Positions 18,267-27,845 of a DNA stretch of 59,922 nucleotides are shown here, one piece after another. The position numbers and the translations under genes were made by a program. The notes under the pieces are model-generated. The model made no database searches, was not told the DNA's origin, and saw nothing but the letters and a program-made list of their open reading frames with translations. The stretch comes from Candidatus Calditenuaceae archaeon (GTDB taxonomy: Archaea; Thermoproteota; Nitrososphaeria_A; Caldarchaeales; Calditenuaceae), in assembly GCA_025058225.1 (NCBI GenBank), contig JANXEE010000016.1, forward strand, positions 1-59,922, given 5' to 3'. The first letter of the stretch is position 1. Every line of letters begins with the position of its first letter.

Positions 18267-19127
18267 TCAATCAACTGTCGTCTCGAACTTCATCAACGCT
18301 TTGGGGATAAGGGGGAGCAGGTCGCTGGGGAGCAGATGGTGACCGAGCTCGCGTTCAGCCATCTCACCGCAGAGCCCGTTGACGTAGGCTGCCGCAGCGG
18401 CGGCCTCCAACGCGCCAACCCCTTTCGCCAGAAGGCCCGCGACGATTCCGGTGAGGACGTCGCCGGTACCTCCCACCGTCATGTTGGGCGAACCGCGTCT
18501 GTTGAGTAGCAGCTCATCGCCGTCGGTGATGACGTCAACAGGGCCCTTGAGCAGAACCGTCACGTCGTACCTAGAGGCCTCCTCGAGTGCTGCCTTGGCC
18601 CTCTCCTCGACCGATGAACCGGGCCCCCTCCCGAAGAGCCTCTTGAACTCCCCCGCGTGAGGGGTGAGGACGACCTTCTTGCCCGAGACCGTCTCTAGGA
18701 CCTCGGGGATGAGTGCACCTGCGTCTAGCACCACCGACGCGCCCGTGGTAATCAACTGTCCGACGAGGTACTGGAGCGCTGTCGTCTTGGCTATCGAGAG
18801 ACCTGGCCCTATGGCCGTTGAACCCGGGAGACCCGGTAGCCACTTGAGGACCTGATCGGCGACCCTTTTCGTCAGCTTGGAGTCCGCCATCGGGATGACG
18901 ATCAGCGACGGACTCGCGGACCTCGCGGCCACCTCATGGACCCTAGGTATGGCCAGATAAACTAGGTCTACGCCGGCCCTGTAGGCTGCAAGGGCCATCA
19001 AGATCGGTGCACCGTGGTACAACCTGCTGCCGCCGACGCACAGGACGACGCCGTTCTCGCCTTTCCTGGAGCCCCTCCTCCGGGGTGGAATGACCGACGC
19101 CAAGTAGGACTCGTCGACCTCCCTCAA
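18267..19127 (-). CDS. nnrD: ADP-dependent NAD(P)H-hydrate dehydratase (C-terminal domain only)
   Basis: VVLCVGGSRLYHGAPILMALAAYRAGVDLVYLA, VLDAGAL, LTPHAGEFKRLFG, NMTVGGTGDVLTGIVAGLLAKG; TTG start at 19127 supported by ctataagc about 26 nt upstream; the ORF-track start at 19271 looks over-extended. Confidence 0.88.
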   Translation of the reverse strand: MREVDESYLASVIPPRRRGSRKGENGVVLCVGGSRLYHGAPILMALAAYRAGVDLVYLAIPRVHEVAARSASPSLIVIPMADSKLTKRVADQVLKWLPGLPGSTAIGPGLSIAKTTALQYLVGQLITTGASVVLDAGALIPEVLETVSGKKVVLTPHAGEFKRLFGRGPGSSVEERAKAALEEASRYDVTVLLKGPVDVITDGDELLLNRRGSPNMTVGGTGDVLTGIVAGLLAKGVGALEAAAAAAYVNGLCGEMAERELGHHLLPSDLLPLIPKALMKFETTVD

Positions 19128-19203
19128 CCCGTGACGGGTGGTCAGCAGTTGCTTATAGGGACGTCCGTCATCGTTATTTCCGACCGCCCGAACTAGATTC
19201 TGG

Positions 19204-19623
19204 ATGTACAGGAGGCGCAGGTCACTCTTCGACTTAATCAGGGAGATCGAGGAGGAGATTGACAGGGACATCGAGCGTTTCCTAACTGAGCTCCGGTACG
19301 ACGAATGGGCAGGTCAGTGCCTCCAACCGCTTCACGACCTGAGGGAAACCGAGGACGAGTTCGTTCTGAGCATCGACATGCCCGGTGTCAAGAAGGAGGA
19401 GATAGACCTGAAGGTCTCTGAGAACAGCGTCAGCGTCTACGCCCCCATAAGGTACGGCGTGAGGGTGAGCAGGGGTTACGAGAGGACGGCTCAGTGTTAC
19501 AGGTTGGTCCTGGAACTCCCGGGGCCTGTGGACACCAACTCGGTCACAGGCGTCTACAGGAACGGCATATTAGAGGTGAAGATGAGGAAGAGGGGTGTAG
19601 GGACGCGCATACCGATCGAGTAA
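19204..19623 (+). CDS. Hsp20/alpha-crystallin small heat shock protein
   Basis: DLRETEDEFVLSIDMPGVKKEEIDLKVSENSVSVYA...YRNGILEVKMRKR. Confidence 0.92.
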   Translation: MYRRRRSLFDLIREIEEEIDRDIERFLTELRYDEWAGQCLQPLHDLRETEDEFVLSIDMPGVKKEEIDLKVSENSVSVYAPIRYGVRVSRGYERTAQCYRLVLELPGPVDTNSVTGVYRNGILEVKMRKRGVGTRIPIE

Positions 19624-19658
19624 CGGCCTCTTAGTTCCATCGGGCTCTTCAAAAAAGG

Positions 19659-20075
19659 TCAGAGTTGGTAGGGGAGAGACTGCAGCGTCAGGAGAACGTT
19701 AAGGAGCGACTCCATGGACTTAGTTTGCGTGATCCTCCCGATCACTTTACCTCCCTCCACGACATAGAGCCGTCTCACGTTCTTCTCGGCCATCAACTGG
19801 AGCGCCTTTCCTATCGGCTCGTCGGGATCTATGGTGATTATGGGTGACGACATGATATCTTCTATTTTCATGTTGAGACTGTAGCCCTTCGATATGCACC
19901 TTCTAAGGATGTCCCTCTCGGTAACGACGCCCACGGGGAGGTTTTTCTTTGTCACGAGGAACGACCAGACGTTCTCCGCGACCATCCTCTTAATCGCGTC
20001 ACCGACGGTAGCACCGGCATCGATCATCGGAACTTGGGTCTCCATTACGTCCCTAACGCGTACAGTGATGGGCAT
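19659..20075 (-). CDS. tandem CBS-domain protein
   Basis: VRDVMETQVPMIDAGATVGDAIKRM..., GVVTERDILRR, IEDIMSSPIITIDPDEPIGKALQLM... Confidence 0.92.
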   Translation of the reverse strand: MPITVRVRDVMETQVPMIDAGATVGDAIKRMVAENVWSFLVTKKNLPVGVVTERDILRRCISKGYSLNMKIEDIMSSPIITIDPDEPIGKALQLMAEKNVRRLYVVEGGKVIGRITQTKSMESLLNVLLTLQSLPYQL

Positions 20076-20141
20076 ATCCCCTCAACTTTAGATGTTTTCA
20101 GAAGTTTATTAAGGCATAGGTCGATTGAATAGAGTTGACGG

Positions 20142-21476
20142 ATGAGCGTATCTGGTTACAGGGGTAGGCTTAGAGACCTCCTAGAGACCGCTGGTGTTGA
20201 TGTCGGAGACGAAGTTGAGGTACTCACCGGTGACGGGCGGAGGTACCTAGGATACCTGATGTCGCGCACCGAGTACGCCGAGGAGGGCCTTATCACGTTG
20301 AAGCTGCCCAACGGCTACAACGTCGGCATAGCACTCGACGACCGAGCCACCGTGAGGAAGATCTCCGAGGGGAGGGCCCCCGCCTTCACGAGGGGGGAGC
20401 TGCCACCTGTTAATCCCAACCTACCGAGGGTCGCGCTCCTCGGGACCGGCGGGACCATAGCGTCCAGAGTGGACTACAGGACGGGGGCCGTCAGACCTGC
20501 CATGACCACCGAGGACCTCCTTTCAACGGTGAGGGAGGTGGCGGAGGTCGCGAACGTCGAGAGCGAAGTCCTCCTTTCCGTCTACAGCGAAAACATGACC
20601 AGCCGTGAATGGGACGCAATAGCGCGGGCTGTTCACGACCGCATCTCGAAGGGATGTGAAGGCGTTGTGATAGCGCACGGCACCGACACGATGGCCTATA
20701 CCGCTGCGGCCCTGAGCTTTGTCCTGCAGAGACCCCCGGTCCCGGTAGTTCTGGTTGGTGCCCAGAGGAGCAGCGACAGGCCCTCCAGCGACGCCGCAAC
20801 CAACCTCCTGGGCGCACTGTTGGTGGCGGGGAGGGCTCCGTTCGCGGAGGTGGTGGTTACAATGCACGCATGGCATTCTGACGACGTCATCGCCGTTCAC
20901 AGGGGGACAAGGGTCGTGAAGCTCCACACCAGCAGCCGCGACGCTTTTCAGAGCGTCAACTCCAGACCGATAGCTTACGTCAAAGAAGAGAGAGTCGTGG
21001 TGAGAGCGACCGACCTGAACCCGCGTGGGGTAACCACGTACTCTTTCGAGCCTGGGTTCGACGACAGGGTCGCGCTGTTGAAGTTCGTTCCGGGCATGAG
21101 GGGTGATATCCTCCAGCTGCTTGCAGAGCAAGGGTACAGAGGCTTCGTTTTAGAGGGGACAGGTCTCGGACACGTCGCCTCGAGCTGGATACCGGTGATC
21201 AAGAGGTTGACCGGTGACGGAGCCTTCATCGGTATGTGCTCGCAGTGCAGGTTCGGACGTGTGAACATGAGCGTCTACTACAACGGGCGCGACCTCATGG
21301 CCGCAGGCGTGACTCCTTTAGACGACATGCTTCCGGAGGTCGCCTACGTCAAGCTGTCGTGGGCCCTTCACCGCGCGAACGAGCCGGAAAGACTGAAGCA
21401 GGTCATGCTCACGCCGATCGCAGGCGAGGTCGGTGAGAGGAGCATGCCCGTGAGGCCGAACTGGGGTGGCGAGTGA
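20142..21476 (+). CDS. gatD: Glu-tRNA(Gln) amidotransferase subunit D
   Basis: LLGTGGTIASRVDYRTGAV, GVVIAHGTDTMAYTAAALSF, VGAQRSSDRPSSDAATNL. Confidence 0.95.
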   Translation: MSVSGYRGRLRDLLETAGVDVGDEVEVLTGDGRRYLGYLMSRTEYAEEGLITLKLPNGYNVGIALDDRATVRKISEGRAPAFTRGELPPVNPNLPRVALLGTGGTIASRVDYRTGAVRPAMTTEDLLSTVREVAEVANVESEVLLSVYSENMTSREWDAIARAVHDRISKGCEGVVIAHGTDTMAYTAAALSFVLQRPPVPVVLVGAQRSSDRPSSDAATNLLGALLVAGRAPFAEVVVTMHAWHSDDVIAVHRGTRVVKLHTSSRDAFQSVNSRPIAYVKEERVVVRATDLNPRGVTTYSFEPGFDDRVALLKFVPGMRGDILQLLAEQGYRGFVLEGTGLGHVASSWIPVIKRLTGDGAFIGMCSQCRFGRVNMSVYYNGRDLMAAGVTPLDDMLPEVAYVKLSWALHRANEPERLKQVMLTPIAGEVGERSMPVRPNWGGE

Positions 21477-23368
21477 TGGCCCTAAATTACCGCGACATCG
21501 GGCTGAAGGTCGGACTCGAGGTCCACAGACAGCTAAACACGGCCCGGAAACTCTTTTGCGACTGCCCCACGGAACCGGTCGAGAGCGGGCAGAAGATCGA
21601 GTTCATGAGGAGGTTGAGGGAAGCCCAGAGCGAGCTCGGCGAGGTCGACCCGGCTGCGAGGTTCGAGGCCCGTCGTTCGAGGACAATCGTCTACAGGGCA
21701 GACATGGGGAACGTCTGTCTGGTCGAGATGGACGAGGAACCTCCACACCAGCTGAACTCCGAGGCGCTGAGAATCGCATTGACGTTCGCGAAGATGGTTG
21801 GCGCTCAACCGGTAGACGAGGTACACGTCATGAGGAAGATCGTGATCGACGGCTCCAATACGACTGGCTTTCAGAGGACGTGCATCGTTGCCACCGGAGG
21901 ATCTGTCAGAATAAAGGGGAAAGAGGTTCCGATACAGACGATCACGCTTGAGGAGGACGCCGCCAGGATCATCGAGACCGGAGAGGACACCGTCGTCTAT
22001 GACCTCTCAAGGTTGGGGGTGCCGCTCATCGAGGTCTCAACAGCTCCAGTTATCGGGTCACCGGAGGAGGCGTATGACGCTGCCGCGAGCATCGGGAAGC
22101 TGCTCAGGGCGACCCAAGGAGTTAAGAGGGGATTGGGCACCGTGAGACAGGACCTCAACATCTCCGTCTCGGGAGGAGGTCTGGTCGAGGTTAAGGGCGT
22201 TCAGGAACTCGAGGAGGTGCCGAAGGTCGTCGACTATGAGGTCAGGAGGTTGCTGCACCTCGATAAGGTCAGGTCGATGCTCAGAGCTAGGGGCGTGAAG
22301 GCCGCTGATGTGCTGGGCCAGCCTTTACACGACCTCACGGGTCTATTGGCCTCGAGCAAGAGCCGCCTGATCTCATCCTGGGTCCTCAAGGGAGGTAAGG
22401 TCATGGGCGTGAGGCTTCCAGGGTTCAGCGGGCTGTTGGGAGGAGGCGACGTGCGGCTGGGGAAGGAGCTTTCCGATTACGCGAAGGCGTGGACCGGTAT
22501 AGAGGGGATCATCCACTCCGACGAGCTACCGGGCTACGGTCTGACGAAAGAGGAGGTCGACGCCGTCAGGTCGGTTCTAGGGGCGGGGGGAGGTGACGGT
22601 TTCGCGATCGCCGTGGGTCCCGAGAGCAAAGCGAGGGAGGCGCTGTACTTCGTTCTAGAAAGGGCAGCGGTGGCGGTGGAGGAGGTTCCGGGGGAGACCA
22701 GAGGTGCGAAGCCCGGCGGGATGACCGTTTACCTGAGGCCGAGGCCCGGTGCCGCGAGGATGTACCCGGAGACCGATGTCCCGCCCTCCAGAGTCACTAG
22801 GGGGCTGCTGGAGGAGATCGAGCGCAACCTTCCCCCTACGCTGGAGGAGCTTGCATCCCGTCTGACGTCGAAGTTCGGACTTTCGACTCAGCTGGTTTGG
22901 GAGCTGATCAACGCTGAGGCCGTGGAGGACTTTGAATCTCTCGTGAACACCGGCGTACAACCGAGCTTCATCGCGTCCCTGCTTACGGAGACGATGAAGG
23001 ACCTGAAGAGGTCCGGCGTGAGGGTCGAGAACATCGATCTGCGGAGGTTGCACGGCTACTTGAAGCTGGTGGCCGAGGGCAGGACCGCGAAGGAGTCCGC
23101 GAGGGAGGTGCTGGCATACCTCGCGAACAACCCCGACTCATCGTCTCTGGACGCCGTCAGGGCCCTAGGTCTTCTGGCCCCAACCGTCGAGGAGGTCGAC
23201 AGGGAGGTAGAGGCCTTGGTAGAAGAGCTCGCTCCGAAGTTCTCAGGTAAGGACCCGTTCGGGCCGTTGATGGGTGAACTCATGAAGCGCTACAGGGGCA
23301 GGGTTGACGGCGCGATGTTGAGCAGGCTCCTCAGGGAGAAGCTGAGGGAGAGGGGCATCGCGAAATAA
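21473..23368 (+). CDS. gatE: Glu-tRNA(Gln) amidotransferase subunit E
   Basis: GLKVGLEVHRQLNTARKLFCDCPTEP, IDGSNTTGFQRT, VPLIEVSTAPVIGSPEEAYD; overlaps gatD by 4 nt. Confidence 0.95.
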   Translation: MMALNYRDIGLKVGLEVHRQLNTARKLFCDCPTEPVESGQKIEFMRRLREAQSELGEVDPAARFEARRSRTIVYRADMGNVCLVEMDEEPPHQLNSEALRIALTFAKMVGAQPVDEVHVMRKIVIDGSNTTGFQRTCIVATGGSVRIKGKEVPIQTITLEEDAARIIETGEDTVVYDLSRLGVPLIEVSTAPVIGSPEEAYDAAASIGKLLRATQGVKRGLGTVRQDLNISVSGGGLVEVKGVQELEEVPKVVDYEVRRLLHLDKVRSMLRARGVKAADVLGQPLHDLTGLLASSKSRLISSWVLKGGKVMGVRLPGFSGLLGGGDVRLGKELSDYAKAWTGIEGIIHSDELPGYGLTKEEVDAVRSVLGAGGGDGFAIAVGPESKAREALYFVLERAAVAVEEVPGETRGAKPGGMTVYLRPRPGAARMYPETDVPPSRVTRGLLEEIERNLPPTLEELASRLTSKFGLSTQLVWELINAEAVEDFESLVNTGVQPSFIASLLTETMKDLKRSGVRVENIDLRRLHGYLKLVAEGRTAKESAREVLAYLANNPDSSSLDAVRALGLLAPTVEEVDREVEALVEELAPKFSGKDPFGPLMGELMKRYRGRVDGAMLSRLLREKLRERGIAK

Positions 23369-23423
23369 ACGCGCCTCAACTGGGATCGAATAGGTTAATC
23401 CCGAGCCGGTATGGTGGGGGACC

Positions 23424-24050
23424 GTGCCGGAACCGGTAACAGAGGTGTCAGGGAAGGCCGCGCCGCTCGAAGCCGACGACGTAGATACTGATCAGATTAT
23501 CCCCGCAGAGTTCCTGAAGGTCCTCCAGAGGAGGGGTCTCGGGAAGTACCTCTTCTACAGGTGGAGGTATGAAGGAGGGCAGCTCACGGGCAAATTCGTC
23601 CTCGATAGGCCCGAGTTCAGGGAGGCGAGGGTGTTGGTGGCGGGGAGGAACTTCGGTATCGGTTCGAGCAGGGAGAACGCAGTCTGGGCGCTCGTCGACT
23701 TCGGGATAAGGTGCGTGATAGCGACGTCCTTCGGCGACATCTTCTACGGCAACGCCTCGAAAAACGGTCTGGTCTGCGTCAAGCTCTCTGAGGAGGAAGT
23801 CGCTGAGCTCAGAGAGGCGGCCAAGTCCGGGACACTGTCCCTCCGCGTCGACGTGGTTAACGGGCTGATCGAGGCCTCATCGGGTAGGAGTTACAGGTTC
23901 GAGATGGAGCCTCACGTGAAGGAGCGACTGGTTAAGGGACTGGACGACGTTCAGCTGACGCTCGAGAGGTACGGCGATGCTATCAGGCGTTATGAGGAGC
24001 GGATTCCGAAGTTCTCGATACCCAAACGGGAAAGGGTTTACCCTTACTGA
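23424..24050 (+). CDS. leuD: aconitase-family small subunit (3-isopropylmalate dehydratase small-subunit-like)
   Basis: DDVDTDQIIPAEFLK, LVAGRNFGIGSSRENAVWAL, SFGDIFYGNASKNGL. Confidence 0.85.
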   Translation: MPEPVTEVSGKAAPLEADDVDTDQIIPAEFLKVLQRRGLGKYLFYRWRYEGGQLTGKFVLDRPEFREARVLVAGRNFGIGSSRENAVWALVDFGIRCVIATSFGDIFYGNASKNGLVCVKLSEEEVAELREAAKSGTLSLRVDVVNGLIEASSGRSYRFEMEPHVKERLVKGLDDVQLTLERYGDAIRRYEERIPKFSIPKRERVYPY

Positions 24051-24148
24051 AGGGGTTTTCGAGTTTCAGACCATTAAAGCTCCTCACAGACCAAGGGCCT
24101 GCGTCCTGGGATTAATTCAAATTCACGCCGTATGAATGGCTGCGTGCT

Positions 24149-24517
24149 TTGGGTGCCCAGACGACTCGCGTTAGGGTGGAGATCGAGGGGTTGGGGTCGC
24201 TCAGGGCGGAGCTCAAGAGATTCATGGCACCGATGACTTACGACGAGATCGTCAGGAAGCTCCCGCTGAGCGGTGCCGCAGCTAAGTGGGACTACGCGGT
24301 CTACGTACAGGTCGATATCAAAAGAGGTGCGGAGAAGCCGATTTACTCGATATCGCCGGGCGATGTCCTCTACTGGGCGACCAACGGTTCGATAATATTC
24401 GTCTTCAGGAGGTCTCAGCCACCGACGCACTCCGTGAGGATCGGAGTTTTGTTGGACGATCCGTCCCCCCTCGAATCGGTCAGGCCCGGCTCTAGGATTC
24501 AAATAGCTCCTGAATGA
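24149..24517 (+). CDS. cyclophilin-like fold protein (TM1367-like)
   Basis: LGSLRAELKRFMAPMTYDEIVRKLPLSG...ISPGDVLYWATNGSIIFVF. Confidence 0.65.
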   Translation: MGAQTTRVRVEIEGLGSLRAELKRFMAPMTYDEIVRKLPLSGAAAKWDYAVYVQVDIKRGAEKPIYSISPGDVLYWATNGSIIFVFRRSQPPTHSVRIGVLLDDPSPLESVRPGSRIQIAPE

Positions 24518-24623
24518 CATTGGTCCTCTATTCTCCACGGAATTACACAAGAGTAAAGGGGCTGATTGGGTCCTTCATCTAATCTAAACGCGTCTATGAA
24601 ATTGAATTGCGATTTGAGACCTT

Positions 24624-24659
24624 AAATCATCACTCTGGGCAGCCCCGGAGTAATGATTT
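24624..24659. other. intergenic 16-position inverted repeat (AAATCATCACTCTGGG-CAGC-CCCGGAGTAATGATTT)
   Basis: 14 Watson-Crick pairs, 1 G-U and 1 mismatch, followed by a T run, just upstream of the TATA-like tttatat at 24689-24695. Confidence 0.6.
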
Positions 24660-24718
24660 TTCATGGTGAACGCTATCGCGTCAAAATGTTTATATGAGAA
24701 TACAGCAAATAAGTTTCA

Positions 24719-25699
24719 ATGGCAAGAGCCGTGATCGCTTTTCTGGTGGTCTTGATTGCTGTAGGAGGTGCATTCATCGCCCTGAATTACACACCCCTAG
24801 GCCAATTAGTTAACATCAGGACGCCGGTCACGACCAGGGCCGATACTACCACCCCAACAGAGACTGTCACGACGGTAGTCGGCCCCTCTCCGACACCGAG
24901 GGCGACAACGACCACTCCTACGGTCACCCAGACAGGGCCAGCTACGACTCAGACTACGACCCAGACACCGAGGGTTGAGCCAATAGTTCCTGCGGAGCTC
25001 CTCAACCCAAACCTGCTAACTGTCTCAGCCTACTGGGATCCCGGGGGAATATATGTATACGATAGTCAGCAAAGAAGGCTCGAGAGGCGAATAGCCTACA
25101 GAGTCAGTTGTTTTGCCTTCGACCCGAACGACACGCGGAGAGTCTATTATACTGATGCTAACAGAATGGAGCTATTTCTGTTAAACACTGCAACCGGTGA
25201 GCGGACGGTTGTCTTTCGACACAGCACCTACGTGAGGTGCGTCAGGTTTGGACCCGGAGGTTTCGTGTACTTCAGTGAGGCGAGCGGAGCTGGTGCTGAC
25301 GGGAAGATCTTCAGGTTTCGTGATGGAAACGCTGAGCTCTTCTATGTTGTGAGGTTACAAGACGTCGGCTTCTGGGCAGGAGACTTCGACTTCGACCACC
25401 GCGGAAACCTCTACCTTTCTAGTGGTAATAGCATCCCATCCAGTCTTTATATCGTTGAAAATCAGGTACCGAGGGTGATTACGACGCTAGACTCATCGAC
25501 TGTTGGTTTGAGGTACGTCACACAGATCAGTCTACGAGTTGAGGGCGGAACTCTAAGTATAGCCAGAGGGCTTCTCTTCACGGACTATTTGTCCTCCGTG
25601 TATCTACACGACCTTGATACCAGGAGAACATACAGGATCTACCAGAACTCGTCATTCACCATCGATAACCGGCTCACAGACGTAGCTCTAGCATCATGA
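24719..25699 (+). CDS. membrane-anchored extracellular protein: signal anchor, Thr/Pro-rich linker, beta-propeller-like domain
   Basis: N-terminal hydrophobic segment; TTTPTETVTTVVGPSPTPRATTTTPTVTQTGPATTQTTTQTP; repeated blade-like strands. Confidence 0.7.
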   Translation: MARAVIAFLVVLIAVGGAFIALNYTPLGQLVNIRTPVTTRADTTTPTETVTTVVGPSPTPRATTTTPTVTQTGPATTQTTTQTPRVEPIVPAELLNPNLLTVSAYWDPGGIYVYDSQQRRLERRIAYRVSCFAFDPNDTRRVYYTDANRMELFLLNTATGERTVVFRHSTYVRCVRFGPGGFVYFSEASGAGADGKIFRFRDGNAELFYVVRLQDVGFWAGDFDFDHRGNLYLSSGNSIPSSLYIVENQVPRVITTLDSSTVGLRYVTQISLRVEGGTLSIARGLLFTDYLSSVYLHDLDTRRTYRIYQNSSFTIDNRLTDVALAS

Positions 25700-25790
25700 C
25701 GGGCCTTGAAATCGGCAATGCTGTTTCTCAAGGACGTAGATCTACCCATCTACACCCGGGACGCGGAAAGACCTGATCAGGACCATCTGA

Positions 25791-27239
25791 TCAAATCAAA
25801 ACTCCAGGGTTGAGGATTCCTTGCGGGTCGAAGAGCTCCTTGATTTTCCTCATCAGGTCAAGGGATTCGCCGTGTTGAGTGGACATGAAGTCCTTCTTCT
25901 CGATTCCTATTCCGTGCTCGGCGGAGGCAGCACCGCCAACTGATATCGCGTAATCGACGAGCTCTGCGTTAGCCTTTGCCGCCCTCATCCAAGAGTCGGT
26001 GTCGCGCCCATCGGTGAGCCAGTTGGTGTGAATGTTGCCGTCGCCTAAATGTCCGGCGACCCCCACGGTCACGCCGTACCTTTCCCCCAGCTCGTAAGAC
26101 TTCATCACGGTGTCAAGGAGCTTGGACAGAGGCACGATTATGTCCCCTGTGATTGGTGCTTTAGACGCCCTCATCACCGAGGGGTATAACGCCTTCCTCG
26201 CCTCCCAGATCCTCTGTTCCTCGTCGGCGCTGTGGGGGAGCTCGATCTGTACCACACCGCTCCCTTTCAAGATGTCAGTCGCTGCCCTCACTTCCTCTTC
26301 GACTCCTCGTCTGGAGTAACCGTGAAACTCCAAGATCAGCATGCACTCGTGCGTTGGGAGGAGAACGCTTGAGTGCTTAGAGATCAACTCGACGTGAAGT
26401 CTGTCAAGGAACTCGATCGCCGCAGGATCGAGGCCCTCCTGCCTGACGGCGTTTATTGCAGAGACGCCTCCCTCGATCGAGTCGAAGTAGGCCGCGACGG
26501 TCGATCGGTGCTTAGGTAGCTTCCTCAACTTGAGCGTTGCATCGGTGATAACACCCAGTGTCCCTTCCGATCCCACGAGGAGCCTCACGAGGTCGTAACC
26601 CACGGAGGACTTGAAGACGTTGGCTCCGACCCGCAGCACCTTCCCAGTGGGTGTGACGAGCCTGAGCGACAAGACGTAGTCCCTCGTGACGCCATAACGT
26701 ACCGCCCTGAGTCCTGAGGCGTTGTTGGCGATCATTCCACCGATAGTACACGACCTGCTGCTGCCAGGGTCAGGTGGAAAGAACAGACCGTGCGGTGCTA
26801 AATGGGCGTTAAGCTGATCGTATATGACGCCGGGCTGGACGTCAACCTGAAGGTCCAATGGCCTGACCTCGATGACTCTGTTCATCTTCATGGTATTGAT
26901 CACGATGCCCCCATAGACCGGGACACACGCGCCCGCGAGTCCTGTGCCACCCCCTCTGACGTAAACCGGAATTCTTCTGTCGTTTGCGAGCCTTAGCACC
27001 TCTGATACCTCTTCAGCTGTCTCGGGCCATACAACCACGTCTGGTAGGTGCAGCTCACCAGGGTATGCATCGAGCGCGTTGGTCAAGAGGTCATACCTGT
27101 CGGTCGAGACGTCTTCAGGGCCGAGCACACGCCTCAACCTCTCCAGGTCAGAACTTGATGGAGTACCGTAACCCTCCAATTCCGTTCCGTCATCGACACG
27201 GTGGCATATGGGACTTTCGAGGCGGCGGGGGTGAGTCAC
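25791..27239 (-). CDS. FAD-linked oxidase (GlcD / D-lactate dehydrogenase family)
   Basis: PVYVRGGGTGLAGACVPVYGGIVINTMKMNRV, GGMIANNASGLRAVRYG, GVAGHLGDGNIH, AEHGIGIEKK. Confidence 0.92.
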   Translation of the reverse strand: MTHPRRLESPICHRVDDGTELEGYGTPSSSDLERLRRVLGPEDVSTDRYDLLTNALDAYPGELHLPDVVVWPETAEEVSEVLRLANDRRIPVYVRGGGTGLAGACVPVYGGIVINTMKMNRVIEVRPLDLQVDVQPGVIYDQLNAHLAPHGLFFPPDPGSSRSCTIGGMIANNASGLRAVRYGVTRDYVLSLRLVTPTGKVLRVGANVFKSSVGYDLVRLLVGSEGTLGVITDATLKLRKLPKHRSTVAAYFDSIEGGVSAINAVRQEGLDPAAIEFLDRLHVELISKHSSVLLPTHECMLILEFHGYSRRGVEEEVRAATDILKGSGVVQIELPHSADEEQRIWEARKALYPSVMRASKAPITGDIIVPLSKLLDTVMKSYELGERYGVTVGVAGHLGDGNIHTNWLTDGRDTDSWMRAAKANAELVDYAISVGGAASAEHGIGIEKKDFMSTQHGESLDLMRKIKELFDPQGILNPGVLI

Positions 27240-27616
27240 TCTTCAGTCAAGTACTTCCTGAGGTCTTTGACCTCTCCGTCCTTGAGGACCTTAACGCTGG
27301 TGGAAACTCTCACCGGTATCCCGAACGACCTGAACAACCTCAGCAGGTCACCGGCATCGATGGGCGGTTGGAGCTTACCCTCACGGACCGCTCTCACCAG
27401 CGCATTAGCGACCTTCTCCACGACAGCGGCGTTGAGCTGGTAGGCCTCATTCAGGACCTCCACGCCCCTTTCGTCCAGGTGGTCTTTCAGCTCTTCGACC
27501 GATGACCTCTTCTCGTCCCTCTTAGGCTCCGTTTGGGGTGACCTAGCGGCCATCAGAGTTCTCAGCCTCTTCAGCCTCAGACGCTTGAGCTCGATGTCGT
27601 CATCACTGGGCATCAA
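27236..27616 (-). CDS. PDCD5/TFAR19-like DNA-binding protein
   Basis: Basic N-terminal helix, then RGVEVLNEAYQLNAAVVEKVANALVRAVREGKLQPPIDAGDLLRLFRSF, as in the PDCD5 helical core. Confidence 0.6.
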   Translation of the reverse strand: MMPSDDDIELKRLRLKRLRTLMAARSPQTEPKRDEKRSSVEELKDHLDERGVEVLNEAYQLNAAVVEKVANALVRAVREGKLQPPIDAGDLLRLFRSFGIPVRVSTSVKVLKDGEVKDLRKYLTEE

Positions 27617-27845
27617 CTGGAATGTGATGGGGAACGGTATAAAGGGTGGGCAGGCTCGCCCTGTCCCGTGCGCCTCACCATTCAGCCCTGGTCAAGGAGT
27701 TCCTCGCCTGCCCCTTTGAATCACCGTTCATGTGATAGTTAAGCTAGACGTAACTGTAATTAATTCTCTGCCCCGTTCTCCTCATTACCTGACCCACGCG
27801 AAGCTACAGGTTTTACTTTTAGTCAGCGTTCATCTGTGGGACAGT

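Noticed and set aside
25772-25793. CCTGATCAGG palindrome and nearby TGATCA
   Set aside because: Short, between convergent gene ends, no promoter nearby.
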